From Eucommia ulmoides (Eukaryota > Streptophyta > Magnoliopsida > Garryales > Eucommiaceae): a stretch of 64,000 bases of DNA. The position numbers and the translations under genes were made by a program. The DNA is taken from the NCBI GenBank assembly GCA_016647705.1, contig CM028326.1, positions 1,922,001 through 1,986,000 of the forward strand, written 5' to 3'. Below, one piece after another: positions 1-19,280 of the stretch. Numbering within the stretch: the stretch's first letter is position 1; every line of letters begins with the position of its first letter. The notes below the pieces were generated by a model. That model made no database searches. It was not told the DNA's origin and saw only the letters and a program-made list of their open reading frames with translations.

Positions 1-351
1 GGGGGTGGGTTTAAGTACCCATTTGGCAACTATAAGTTGTGGTTTAGAAATAAAATTTGGATTCTCGAAACTGAAGTCAATTAGACTGAGAATTCTCCAA
101 ACTGCAAGGCAATTTTAAGACTCAAATTTCGTGCAACCAAACACCGGCTAAAGCTTTTTAGATCGACATGATCATGCAGCCTGAGAGAGTTAAAAAGTGG
201 TCTGGACCATAAAACAAATCCAAATCTTGAATTTTTTATTTTTACACAAATGTTTCAAGAATGTCAGAAAAACATATCAATACACCTAGCTTCAAGTACA
301 AATGTTTATGATTTGTACAGAAAATACTATTATGATGAAATCCTCTATCTT
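1..351. other. 3' flank of receptor-kinase gene A
   Basis: This stretch lies downstream of the stop codon of gene A. I see no open frame that resembles a protein. It is closely matched by 21930-22280, the corresponding flank of gene C, with the same run of phrases (TATAAGTTGTGGTTTAG and so on) in the same order. The A/C duplication therefore extends past the 3' end of the genes. It probably holds the 3' UTR, but no clear polyadenylation signal could be fixed. Confidence 0.6.
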
Positions 352-4071
<3,720 letters not shown>

Positions 4072-4864
4072 TTCTTGAAGTAAAACTTATTAGAAGTGGA
4101 ATCTGAGAAGCACAAAATCATAGAAAATGTGTGTTTTCTTTTTGCAATGATGAGATGAACGAAGTAAAGTCTCGGGATTGTGTTGCGTTGTTGAAAGTAA
4201 TGTAAGTTTGACAATACCGGTAGTCAAATAGGCAATGAAGTCGCCGTTTTAGACATGTGGAAGCTGGCATACTTTCCTCGTTCCTGCTTTTTCGTCCGAG
4301 GCCAAGTAAAAGACACTTGGTCTTCACCATGCATGGTTTCCCCCATTAGTCCATGTCAAAGGCAAGTTGGATGGATATTTATACTATCGTGATTATTATA
4401 TACATATTGTTGCCAGTACTAAAAATTATTTAACCTAATTGTTATTTTACTCTATTGGATCTATGCAGATCCAGATTTGACGAATTGGTGGTAGGGCTTA
4501 GGAGAGAGAAGAAAAAGTAGGACGAGAGAAGAGAGAGAAAACTAGATGGGTGGTGCCGGCGGGGGCAGGTTGCGGGGTTGTTGGCGGGGGGATGGATGGG
4601 AGTGTAGGAGGTTTGTTAGTGGAAAAATGGTAAAGCTAAAAGATTATTTTTAAAATATTTTGATTTATTTATTTTTTATAAACGGGATGTATATTTATCA
4701 TTTATAAAAAAGAGATGTACATATAGAATTATCCTTATATTATTACAGGGGAATAGAGATCCTCATGTGGCATCATATTGATTTTTTTTAATTTATAAGT
4801 ATAAAAAAATAATTAGATAAATTCAAATTTAAATTTGAAGGGCATAGAATATAATTTAATTTGA
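4072..4864. other. 5' flank and presumed promoter of gene A
   Basis: This region lies upstream of the gene A start codon (CAT at 4069-4071 on the plus strand). It is collinear with 26017-27045 upstream of gene C, except that C has about 175 bp extra near 26395-26570. I see no convincing coding frame; short open frames here also appear in the C copy but carry no recognisable domain. It presumably holds the 5' UTR and promoter, though no TATA box could be placed with confidence. Confidence 0.45.
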
Positions 4865-6354
4865 CTATGCCTCGTACGTACTCTGATCACTCTGCTTTGA
4901 TTATTCATGTTTTAGGCATTGATTCTTCTCATAGAATTAGGAGACTTTCTAGATTTGAGACTATGTGGTTATCTCATCTTAATTTCCTAACAAGTCTTTA
5001 AAATTGCAGGCCCTCTAACCAAACTAATTTGCTTAATAAAATTTATCAGTTTATGGAGGATATCATGATCTGAAATAAAGATGTTTTCAAAAATATTTTT
5101 TAGAACTAAGAATAACTTACTAGCCATGCTTACTGTGATTCTAAAAGCTAGAGAAGTTAGATACTTGAAAAAATTGGATGATTTGGAGAAAAATTGACAG
5201 TCAAAAGTATAGATTGATTCTTAGACAAGAGGAAATATATTGATATCAAAAACCAGTATCCAACGGCCTACTCTTGCCGACAAGACTACAAAATTTTTCA
5301 TATTGCTACTAACCAAAGAAAAAAAAGAAACAAAATTTTATCCCTCAAAAACTGTAACAATAACTGGGTCAGTGAACCTGGACTCATTAAAAATCTTGTT
5401 CAAGATTATTTTATCAATTTATTTGAAGAAGAAAAGTCAAGTCTTCAATGGCCCAATCAGAATAGATCCAATTTCATCACAAGGGAAAAATATCATACTC
5501 TTCTTACTAGGCCCCACTGTGAAAAAGAAATTAAAGTTGACCTAAACAATTCGCAAGACTTTAAAACTCCTAGAATTGATGGTTTCCAAGCAATCTTTTT
5601 CTAAAAAAATTGGGACACTGTCAATAAGGATTTTTATGATTTTGTATCTAAATGTTTTGTTCATAAGAGTATGGTAGAAAGAAACAATAAAACTTTTGTT
5701 GCCCTTATTTTTAAAATTGATATGCCTGAAACAATTACGCAATTTAGGCCCATAGGCCTATGCAACCATTCTTATAAAATTGTCACTAAAATTATTGTTG
5801 TTAGGCATAGACCCTCCAGAAAGATATTGTTAGGCCTTTCCAAAGTAGCTTTATTCTAGGTACGATGACTATTGACTACATTATTATTGCTTAAGAAATT
5901 ATCCATTATCTTAGAAGAACTAAAACAAAGAGGGGGGGGGGGGGGGGGGGGGGGGTTAATATTGAAATTGGACCTTGAAAAAACATATGATAGATTAAGC
6001 TGGGATTTCATCGAAGAAACTCACTTTTTCAATCTTCCTCAAGTTTGGATATACCTGATTATGAGTTGTTTAAAAAATTCTTCCGTGTCTATTCTCTGGA
6101 ATGGGGAACCTTTCCAAGAGTTTTCACCTTCTAGAGGCCTTAGACAGGGAGGTCATTTGTCCTCTTATATACATTTGTCTTGTGCATGGAAAGACTATCA
6201 CACCTTATCATTGAAGACACCAAAAGAGGAAAATGAAAATATATTAAAACTTTTAAGAGAGGACCAGTTATTTATCACATTTTCTTCGTAGAGGATCTTA
6301 TAATTTTCTCTAGAGGGGGGAAAAGTGCTGCGATAATATATTGCAAACTCTTAA
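4865..6354 (+). pseudogene. LINE (L1-like) retrotransposon pseudogene, first segment
   Basis: Broken reading frames resemble plant LINE ORF2. It opens with the end of the endonuclease (PRTYSDHSALIIHVL near 4870, the SDH motif, then FETMWLSHLNF). Reverse transcriptase motifs follow: FRPIGLCN near 5745, LDLEKTYDRLSWDFI near 5970, SRGLRQGG near 6135, and a degenerate FVEDLIIFS near 6290 where the catalytic pair should sit. Many stops and frameshifts make it non-functional. The 5' part of the element is missing. The same sequence lies beside gene C at 27046-28004 and 41907-42408, so the insertion predates the A/C duplication. The element continues at 7401 and 12568 beyond two later insertions. 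Confidence 0.75.
5932..5955 (+). repeat. 24-base poly-G run
   Basis: An uninterrupted run of 24 G lies inside the LINE reverse-transcriptase region. The duplicated copy has only six G at 42005-42010. It is either a real homopolymer expansion or a sequencing or assembly artefact. Confidence 0.9.
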
Positions 6355-7400
6355 TGTAATACCCGAGAAATTTATATTTTTGAGAATATTATTTTATATA
6401 AGTTCAATGTTTTTAGGATTGTTTTGTAAATGTAAGACATAAAATATTTGATAAATTTAGAAGAAATAAATATAATTATTGGATTTAATATGAATTACAT
6501 TGAGGGAGGTTAGTGTAATTTTAAAAATCAAAATTGTAGGGAAAGCTTATGGCTAGGATGGTGGGTCCAATTCTTTAGTGCAATGTATATATGGATTGCT
6601 TGTTGTGAAATTGGAGCGGGAGAAAATCAAAGCAAATGATGCAAGGCAATAAATACATGTGGGCCCTACGTGTAAGGATATTATACTATATATATATATA
6701 TATATTATCATGCATATATAGATAGAGAGGGCCGAGAGATTGAGAAGGGGGAGGGAGCGGAGAAGGCAGAAGACGCAGGAAACAAAAAAGGGAGGAGAAG
6801 GGACGTCGGAAAAGGGGTGAAGAAAATAGTAAATAAAAAAAATAGTTTCTTTTGTGGATTATCAACAATTTTCGAATTTCAGGTAGAATTTATAACTCTT
6901 TTAATATATGTATTTAACATTCTTGTGAAATTTACGTTGTTATTGTTGTCGAATTTTAATTGTTAATTTTCATGAAATAATTATGAAATTATGTGAAAAT
7001 CATGCTTGGGTATTTATTTGGTATATTAATTAAATACGCGTATTAGAGGGATTGAGCGTCGGCTCACAACCTCACAATCTTGATTGCAGGGCCGACGAAA
7101 GGAAAACGGCGACCATAATTTTAGTTGAATTTCTATTTAAAATTGTAATAGTTGTATTTATTATTCACCGTTGTAAAATCAATTCGATCCATTGATAAAT
7201 TATAAATTCGATAATTATCATTATCGCCGCCGCATTGTAAATTAAAATATTTTCTATAAAACGAATTATTAATTACTTATCACTGTCGTATTATAAAATT
7301 TACCAGATTTTATGAAATGAAAATTGGGTCAATCGGTTTTAGTGTTAATTCTCCAAGGGGAGAAATAGCGTAACGGCTCAGGAGAAACCGGGTCATTACA
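6355..7400 (+). mobile_element. Solo LTR of a Gypsy-type element (Tekay/Del-like)
   Basis: The sequence begins TGTAATACCCGAG and ends GGGTCATTACA, the usual TG...CA pattern of Gypsy LTRs. It is flanked by a perfect 5 bp target-site duplication, CTTAA at 6350-6354 and 7401-7405. At 1046 bp with no internal domain, it is best read as a solo LTR left by LTR-LTR recombination. Related sequence starts at 42409, at the same LINE position, and at 45214. A TATA-rich stretch near 6685-6715 could be its promoter. The clade is inferred only from the TGTAAYACCC start. Confidence 0.8.
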
Positions 7401-7772
7401 CTTAATACCTTTACCAAATGCACTAGCCAAAGAATTAATCGTGCTAAGTCTAAACTCTTTGTTTCCCTTAATATACCCAAAGTGGAAGCCTGAAATATTA
7501 GGAAATTTGGAATTACCCTTACGGATGACCTTGAGATTTAATTTGGAGTCTCATTAATTCATAATAGACTTAACAGGAAGAGTTTCGATCATGTCATTGG
7601 GAAAATCCAAAAAATGCCAACTTCCTGGAAATTGAATTTTTTTTCAATAGCTAGGAGAACTACACTTATCAAATATGTATGCTTTGACATCCCAAATTAC
7701 TCTAAGCGGATTAACCCTTTTCTTCTGGAACTTTGTGACGAAATTACTCTGTCCCAAAGTTGCTAATCTATG
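7401..7772 (+). pseudogene. LINE pseudogene, second segment
   Basis: This continues the LINE ORF2 after the solo LTR. Fragments such as RAKSKLFVSLNIPK and WKLNFFSIARRTTLIKYV match the region downstream of the reverse transcriptase in plant LINEs. Stops and frameshifts are present. It is cut at 7772 by the Copia insertion, whose target duplication CTATG forms the last five bases. Confidence 0.6.
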
Positions 7773-8000
7773 TATAGAAGATATACTGCAGTTTTTAGTA
7801 AGAATAATTCCACACACATTTTATTGATTCATTCTGTAAATATATATACAAGGTAGCTATTCTATCTTAAGTAATTATACAGACATTAAGGTTAGGATTC
7901 TACAGATATTAAAGGAATGAAATTGTAACGTATGCATGATTTTAGCCTACATTAATTACAGAGAATATCTTGATTGTGTTTTGAATTGCTTTCCTTAATA
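7773..8000 (-). repeat. Copia 3' LTR
   Basis: This 228 bp repeat matches 12340-12567 along its whole length, with about 13 substitutions and no length difference. In element orientation it runs from TATTAAGGAAAGCAATTC to CTTCTATA. A purine-rich stretch just upstream (complement of 8001-8015) is the likely polypurine tract. Confidence 0.9.
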
Positions 8001-11000
8001 CGCCCCAGCAAGATGGGGCTTCCATCGGCAAGACCGATCTCGTTCCTCAAAGTTTCGGTTCGGTGCTTTGACAATGCTTTTGTCATTAAATCTGCCAATT
8101 GATCTTGAGTATGCACGTGACGAACTTGAAGCAGATTTCGTTGAACTAGATCCCGCACAAAATGGAGATCAATTTGAATGTCTTTCATTCTGGAGTGTTG
8201 CACTGGATTGAGGCTTAGGTGAGTAGCTCCAAGATTGTCACAAAGAATAAATGGTGGGGCTTTGATTGAGAAACCAAGATCTTTGAACAGAGATAATAAC
8301 CACATGGTTTCAGCTGCTGCATTTGCTAATGCTCTGTATTCGGCCTCGGTTGAGGATCTTGCAACTGCCCGTTGTTTCTTGGAACTCCTTGAAATAGGAT
8401 TTGAGCCAAGAAAAGTGATGTAGGCTGAAGTGGATTTGCGGTTATCATGATTCCCTGCCTAGTCAGCATCGCTGTAGGTTGTGAGATGATGTGTTGCTGA
8501 CTTCTTGATTTGAATTCCATGAAACATGTTTTTTTTTGAGATACCAAAGTAATCGTTTTGTTGCGGTCCAATGGGTAACGATAGGCTTGTTCATGAATTG
8601 TGATAATTTGTTGACAGCAAACGAGATATCGGGACGCGTCAGTGACAGATATTGTAAACTTCCAAATACGCACCTGTATTCAGTGTTGTCCACTGATGCA
8701 GTGCCATCCAAAAGGTGAAGAGATGTGCTTGTTGAAAGGGGAGTGGTGACATCTTTTGCACCCAACATGTTTGTGCTTTTTAAAATATCACAAACATATT
8801 TATGTTGTGATACAAATAAGCCAGCACGTGTAGGAATTACTTCCACTCCAAGAAAATAATATAAAGAACCCATATCCTTTAATGAAAACTAAGCACCAAG
8901 TTTGTGAATAACAGACGATACAAAAGTGTTATCATTCCCTTTAATGATCAGTCATCAACATACACGAGTAAGTAGCAAATAGTGAATGCATGAGAGTAGA
9001 CAAACAGTGATGAATCAACATGAGAATTTTGAAACCCGAGATGAGCAATAGCATTTTTAAGTGCTGAGTACCATGCTCTTGAAGCTTGTTTTGGCCTATA
9101 TATAGCTTTTTTCAGTCTACAAACATGTTCAGGTTTTGACATGTCCTTGAAGCCGGGAGGCTGCTTCATATAAACAATTTCTGTCAATTTTCCATGTAAA
9201 AACGCATTATTGACATCCATTTGTCTCAAGTTCCAGCCTTTCATTACTACAATGGCTAACACAGACCTGATTGTTGCAGGTTTGACAACAGGGTTAAAGG
9301 TTTCTTTGTAGTCAATTCCTGGACATTGGTTGTCGCCTTTGGCCACAAGTCTGGCCTTAAATCTGTCAATTGAACCATATGCTTTCCTTTTAACTGGAAA
9401 TACCCATTTGCAGCCCACTAGGTGACAGTTTGTTGGTGGTGGTACCAAATCCCATGTACCATGTCGCATAAGAGCGGTAAGCTCAGTAGATATAGCCGCA
9501 CGCTACTGTGGGTGAGACACAACTTGACTAACACATGTAGGTTCAATTGGTGATGGTAGCGGGTGTTTGATAACAGTATCAAGTTGTTTGGGTTTGTAGA
9601 TGTTATTCATTGACCGTGTGGTTATTGAGTGGGAGCGGGTTGTAGAGTTGGTGGGTTGAGGGGACTCAACGATTGGAGGCAAATCATGCGAAGGCAGTGG
9701 TGGTAGAGGCCTTGGTCAAATAGGTGAACGAGGAAGTAATAATGGAACATGAGAGTTTGTGTGCATGTTATCTAGGGTTTTACGTGTATGAGAACACCCA
9801 TGAGGAGAAGGAGAGGAAATGTTACCTGGAGGTACAGCGGCAGCAATGACTGCAGTTTCCGAGATCTCTGGCGGCGACAATGGCTGAGAAGATAGGCCGA
9901 TTGGAGATTGAGGCACTGGAGCTGGATTTCCGATTTGGGGAGATTGGGAAGATGAGGTCGTTTGAGGGAGAATGAAAGGGAACGCATATGGGCTGGAGTG
10001 CTTGTGAGACGTGAGTGGGCTGGAGGTATTTGTTGGGCTGTCGAGTTTAGCCTGTGAAGGATGATTTTGCATTTCATCAAACAGGACATGTCTTGAAATG
10101 TATATTCTCTTGGTCAATGGGTCCATGCATTTATATGCATTTTGATTTTGAGAATAACCAAAAAATATGCAAGGAGTGGATTTGGGCTCCATTTTGTTGG
10201 TGTTATATGGCCTGAGAAGGGGGTAACAAAGGCAGCCAATTTTTTTTTTTAAATTTGTGATAATTTGGGCTTTGACCGAATAGTGCCTCAAAAAGGGATT
10301 TGTTTTGGAGAAGTGGTGTGGGTTGACGATTTATGAGATAAGTGGCGGTTTGAAATACATGTGGCCAATATGGAAGAGGTAACGATGCATCATGAAATAG
10401 TGTGAGGCCTGTTTCCACAATGTGACGATGATGTCGTTCAGAGACACTATTTTGTTGAGGTGTGTGTGGGGCCGTGGTATAATGACTAATCCCATGGAGA
10501 GAGAAAATTCTTTTTAGACTCATGAATTCGCCTCCGCTGTCAGAGTATAAACATTTTATTTTTGAATTGAAGCGCCTCTCAACATGATTTTTAAATTGTG
10601 GAAAGATGGTGGATACACTGGATTTGGTGATCATTGGATAAAACCACATATATTTGGTGTAATGCTCAACAAAGATGAGGTAATACCAAGAACCATCCAA
10701 ATCGGTATAGTGAGCAGGTCCCCAAACATTAGTGTAAATGAATTCAAGAGGCGAATGACTTTGAAAACTGGTAGAACCAAATGGTTGTTGATGTGCTTTA
10801 TTAATTGAAAAAAAATGACATAGAGATGGTGTTTTTTTTTTTTTTTTTGTGGTGAGCGGAAGAGAAAACAAATTAACAAGATTTTGAACGATCTTAATTG
10901 ATGGATGTCCAAGACGCTTATGCCATCCATCAATTGAGGTGCGTTCATGCACATTTGCAACCATGTTGGATTGAGAAGCCGGCAACGATTTCGGAAACGT

Positions 11001-12339
11001 GTAGACACCATTTTTACAGACTCCTCTTAATAATATCACCCCCGTGATCTGATCCTTCACAAGAAAATAAAATGGATAAAATTCAACAAAAACATTATTT
11101 TGTTTGGTAAAGTGATGAACATAAATTAGATTCTTGTGAAGATTTGGAACACAAAGTGTATCATTTAAATGAAAGATTTCGTTTTTTGAATGTATGGCTA
11201 GGGAACCAATATGTGAAACAGTCAAACCTGTGCCATCACCGAGAACCACTTCATTAGTTCCATCATATTCAGAATGAATTGACAAATTTGATAAGTCACC
11301 AGTGATATTATGAGATACCGCGGAATCAATTAACCATTTGTTTTCTCCAGAATTTGATTTAGTAACATAGTTGGTGGACATGTCAGTGGACTGAAGTCGT
11401 GGACACGATTTTGCTGTGTGGCCTAAGTGGTCACGTAGCTGACACTTGGGCTGGTATCGTTTATGGGCTGAGTTGTTACGGCCCGAAGAGGTATTTGAGC
11501 GACGTTGATATCGCTGTTGTCCAGTGGCCATGCGAGAAGACCCTTGAGGTCGAGATGGGCCATTTGAGCGAGACGCTCTTCTTCTTGAATTGTGTCCGTG
11601 GAAACTAGGGTTCCTGGAAGTGAAATTGGCGGTGGCGACAAGCTGTTGTGCGGAGGCCTCCATGCGACGCTGGTAGCTGTCGTGTCCAACGAGCAAATCA
11701 TGGAGTTCTTCAAAAGTTAGGGATTTCTCTCTCGCGCGAATAGTAGCGGCAATTTCTCGGAAGTCCGGACCCAGTCCGTTGAGGATGTATAGGATAAGAT
11801 CATCATCTGAAATTGGATGATCTATGAGAGCAATGTCGTCAGCGAGCGCCTTAATGGCATGGAGATAATCCGGAACCGTGCGATTCCCTCGCTGAATCAA
11901 GGTCAGTTTTTCTTTCAACTGCATTGCTCTAGTATGCGACTTACTGGCGTACATGTTCTTGAGTTTTTTCCATGCTTCGTGGGATGTCTTGGCTGTGGCT
12001 ATGAGAGAAGTGATTGTAGGGGATGTAGAGGCAAGAATAGCACTAAGAATGAGCTTATCTTACCTGATCCAGTGATTTCTTTTGGACTGTGATGGGAGAG
12101 TTCCATCGGAGATAGGACACAGAGACTTTCCATTAACATAGTCCATCAAATCATAGCCAATTAGGAGTGCCTCAAATTGGGCACGCCGTTGAGAAAAGGT
12201 GGAGGGTGTGAGTTGCCCATTGATTTGTGTAGTGATGTTGAAGACAACAAGAGGAGTTTCAGTGGAGGAAATGGGTTGGCTATTAGTGGTTGCTGAGGAA
12301 GGATCGAAAACTTGTTTGAGAATAGGACTTCTGATACCA
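8001..12339 (-). pseudogene. Copia gag-pol polyprotein, broken
   Basis: Reading leftward from 12339: the gag (UBN2-type) has an in-frame TAA at 12060-12062 and continues in the same frame from 11954. A zinc-knuckle-like CQLRDHLGHTAKSCP lies near 11435. The protease active site reads DSAV near 11320 where the family has DSG. Integrase follows, with HKRLGHPS, SDSGGEF and an SERHHRH region; its second CxxC pair is degenerate, beside a poly-T run at 10829-10848. A frameshift at the T run near 10240 moves the frame to 9716-10291. Reverse transcriptase (WVFPVKRK..., QMDVNNAFLHG, YVDD near 8950) and RNase H (ILCDNLGA, HTQDQLADLMTK) follow, with more shifts near 8530. No intact product can be made. 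Confidence 0.88.
12328..12339 (-). promoter_or_regulatory. Copia primer-binding site (initiator tRNA-Met)
   Basis: On the minus strand, directly after the 5' LTR, the sequence reads TGGTATCAGAAG. Its first ten bases match the 3' end of plant initiator tRNA-Met as used by most Copia elements. It sets the element's orientation. Confidence 0.85.
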
Positions 12340-12567
12340 TATAGAAGATACACTTCAGTTTTTAATGAGAATAATTCCACACACATTTTAATGATTCATT
12401 CTGTAAATATATAAACAAGGTAGCTATTCTATCTTAGGTAATTATCCAGACATTAAGTCTAGGATTCTACAGATATTAAAGGACTGAAATAGTAACGTAT
12501 GCATGATTTTAGCCTACATTAATTATAGAGAATATCTTGATTGTGTTTTGAATTGCTTTCCTTAATA
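12340..12567 (-). repeat. Copia 5' LTR
   Basis: This is the partner of 7773-8000, also 228 bp. Transcription of the element would start in this copy. A TATA-rich stretch near 12405-12412 is present on both strands. Confidence 0.9.
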
Positions 12568-12930
12568 CTATGGACAAAATTGATGGACCCTACTCAATTC
12601 AGAAAAGACTTGGGTATGGATGTCCCGGCTTGGATTGGGAAGCATATTAAAGGAAGTAATCTTTTTTATGGAAGCTATAACGCTCATCACGGTAGAGTGT
12701 TTAGAAACTCATCACCTAACCTCTTGGGTGGATGATTGCCAGAGATTTTTAGTAAAAAACAACTATTTTATCTAGTTCACATCAAGAGAAGGGAATAAGT
12801 GCGCAAATTTCCTTGTGAAAAAGAAGCAAACAAAATAGTGGAAACTGAAGATGATGGAGACGCCGTCAGAAGAGATTGAGATGATGGTGTTGTCCGAAAT
12901 GAATAAAGAAACTTTTGATAGAGACCCTTA
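12568..12930 (+). pseudogene. LINE pseudogene, third segment (RNase H-like tail)
   Basis: After the Copia element the LINE appears to resume. The phrase REGNKCANFLVKK near 12785 resembles the end of the RNase H-like domain found in many plant LINEs, and EMNKETFDRDP near 12900 would lie near the C-terminus. Frames are broken. It ends at the MITE insertion at 12931. Confidence 0.45.
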
Positions 12931-14044
12931 CGGTATGTTTGGTTGGACGGAATGGAATGAGGGTGGAATATAATGGAAGAAGTAATGAAATGAGAGAAGG
13001 AATGGAATGGAATTGTGAATGGAATCATTATTCCATTCTCTTGTTTGGTTGGTATGGAATGAAAGAAAGAATGGAATAGTGAAATATAGTAAAATTTTCA
13101 TTTTGTCCTTATAAAATTATTATTCCATTCTGTTCTTGGTTGGTTATAATAAAATTTTATTATATTTTACTATTTTTTTCCTTTCCTTATTTTATTATAT
13201 TTCACTATTCAACTTAATTTTAAGTTTTCATTCTCTAATTTCTATTTTTGTTCTCAATTTTCAGTTTCTATTCTTTAATTTATGTTTTTGTTCTCAATTT
13301 TCAGTTTTCTTTTTCAATTTTCCGTTCTCTAATTTTCTATTTTTTGTTCTCAATTTTCAGTTTATATTCTCAATTTTTTATTTTTGTTCTCAATTTTCTG
13401 TTTTTATTCGCAATTTTCGGTTTCCGTTCTCAATTTTCTATTATCTAATTTTCTGTTTTTATTCTCAATTTTTTGTTTCTATTATCTAATTTTATGTTTT
13501 TGTTCTCAATTTTCAGTTTTCATTCTTAATTTTTTGTTCTCTAATTTTATATTTTTGTTCTCAATTTTCAGTTTATGTTCTCAATTTTCTGTTTTTGTTC
13601 TCAATTTTCTGTTATCTAATTTTATGTTTTTGTTCTTAATTTCCTGTTCTCTAATTTTCTATTTTTGTTCTCAATTTTCTATTTTTATTCTCAATTTTCA
13701 ATTTCTGTTCTCAATTTTTAATTTCTGTTCTCAATTTTTTGTTCTCAATTTTCTATTTCTATTCCCAACTTTCTATTCTCTAATTTCAATTTATGTTCTC
13801 TAATTTCTGTTTTTGTTCTTAATTTTTAAGAGCTTAATTATAAGGGCTATCATGTAATTTAAGATATTGATTCCATTGGGTTGGAATCCCATTCCACCCC
13901 ATCTCAAATGGAATTCCATTCCATCCAATTTCATTCTAATGGAATCACAAAAATGATTCCATTGGAGAATCAAACAACGGAATAGGAATCGAGGGCGGAA
14001 TGCGATTTCATTCCGCCCTCGATTCCATCCAACCAAACATGCCG
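12931..14044. mobile_element. PIF/Harbinger-like non-autonomous element
   Basis: The ends are inverted: CGGTATGTTTGGTTGGA on the left and the complement of TCCAACCAAACATGCCG on the right, extended by matching GGAATG-rich stretches. It is flanked by TTA at 12928-12930 and 14045-14047, the 3 bp TWA target duplication typical of PIF/Harbinger. There is no transposase. The middle 600 bp is a pyrimidine-rich minisatellite. Confidence 0.75.
13200..13830. repeat. Degenerate minisatellite built on TTCTCAATTTTC
   Basis: About 40 imperfect copies of a 12-18 base unit of the type TTGTTCTCAATTTTCAGTT run through the centre of the MITE. Two overlapping open frames rich in Phe, Ser and Leu arise only from this repeat and are not genes. 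Confidence 0.85.
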
Positions 14045-15324
14045 TTAGTGTTTTCTTTTTCTGTCGTGTACCAAAAAACTAAAAAAAAAAGTGTCGGTGT
14101 GACAGTAAAATAATTTACTTTTAAAATTTAAAAATATTTAAAAATTTAGAATAAAGATAAAAAGATAAAATTAAATTAAATCTCAGTCACTATTTTCTAT
14201 TCAAAAGCAAAAATAAATTATTTCTAAACCAAAAATATTTCAATTTCTTCAGTTCAATGTTGGGCAAAAATAGTTGTTTGGACCTCAAAAGTATTTTTGA
14301 TTAATCCAAAAGTTTGACATAAATTGGGCGTTGGATTTGGGGATATTTTAGTCTCTCTCTCTCTAGACTCTCTATTGGGCCGTTGTATGCTGAATTTTAT
14401 GTGTTCCAAACTTGTGGGGGCTTAGCCCATGCCAAATAAAAGAGATTATATAAAGTTGAGCTCATCATAATTATATAGAGGGATTTTGACACTTTGTACC
14501 CTTGAAGTTTGACCAAAATCTGGCTTGAGTTTCCATAGTTTCAATTTGAACATATAGAACCTCAAAGTTTACTAATCATTCCACTACCGTCCAAGCCGTT
14601 TTATTGACTACAATTTGGACAGAAAATAATCACCTATCATGCACCTAACTATTTTAATAGGTTTCATGGGAATTTCAGTCTACTCATTCCCTCTCATTCT
14701 ATTTCCCAACTAAATGCTCAAAGATGTACAAGTAACTTCATATAATATAGGTTTTTGTAGGAAATTTATAAGGGAGAAGGAAGAAATCGAACCCTAATTT
14801 CGATTTATGAAATCGGAATGAAACAAAGGAGAGAGAGAGAGAGAGAGAGAGTTCTTACCTGATCCAGCTCGTCGGTGATAGAGAGAAAAGAGGATGGGAA
14901 CAGAAACGTGTTACCAAATTGTATTTCTGTACATCAATCCAAAAATTCTGGAAGTGGGAATAAGAATTAGGAATCAGAAACACTAACCAAACGGGGTTGA
15001 AGTTGTCAGTCCTATTCGGGAGTCGGCAAGAAGTGCCATTGTTCAACGTTTGATTGGCCTTCACTAGCTCGACCACATGAGGTGGGCCCCACAATTGTAG
15101 TGGCAGCACAATTTGGAGGACGGTTGACTGGTTGGATTTACTCGTTATCAATTATGATGGGGGTTTCAATGTACCCATTTGCCGGCTATAATTTATGGTT
15201 CAAAAGCTATAATTCATGGTTCAAAAGTACAATTTGGATTCCTCAAACTTTAAGGCAATCGGACTATAAGGTGGCTTGTGTTAGCAAATGATTGTCTTTC
15301 AATACTTTAAGTACAAATCGAATA

Positions 15325-15394
<70 letters not shown>

Positions 15395-15516
15395 CAGATA
15401 TTGAATTTTTACATGCCTTCATTTTTAATTTTCAATTTAAAGACTCGAATTCCGCTCAACCAAACACTAGCTAAAGCTTTTTTAGATCGACACAATTGAC
15501 ATGAATCCTCTGTCCT
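14045..15516. other. 3' flank of gene B, shared with gene D
   Basis: From about 14275 to 15516 this matches 61758-62928 in order, including the tail GGGCTTAGCCCATGCCAAAT, a GA run (14829-14851) and a CA/TA microsatellite. Sequence from 14475 (TTTTGACACTTTGTACCC) resembles one end of the intronic MITE. Nothing here looks like a gene. The 14045-14274 part is AT-rich with no recognised content. Confidence 0.55.
15326..15391. repeat. (CA)n(TA)n microsatellite
   Basis: A CA tract passes directly into a TA tract. A CA/TA tract lies at the equivalent place beside gene D (62797-62850), with a different length. Confidence 0.95.

Positions 15517-19280
<3,764 letters not shown>

Larger units (their letters stand above)
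7773..12567 (-). mobile_element. Ty1/Copia LTR retrotransposon, full length but decayed
   Basis: Two 228 bp LTRs (7773-8000 and 12340-12567) bound a 4.3 kb interior on the minus strand. The element sits between a perfect 5 bp target duplication, CTATG at 7768-7772 and 12568-12572, within the LINE. By eye the LTRs differ at about 13 of 228 positions, so the insertion is not recent. The primer-binding site next to the 5' LTR matches initiator tRNA-Met. Domain order is gag, protease, integrase, reverse transcriptase, RNase H, as in Copia. The internal frame is broken in several places. The LTR ends read TA...TA instead of TG...CA, which is unusual. Confidence 0.92.

Noticed and set aside
13136-13803. 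Phe-rich frames of 117 and 139 codons
   Set aside because: They follow the TTCTCAATTTTC minisatellite in all three forward frames.
15082-15291. 69-codon frame conserved beside genes B and D (also 62558-62767)
   Set aside because: Both begin with GTG, not ATG; conservation is explained by the recent duplication and no domain is visible.
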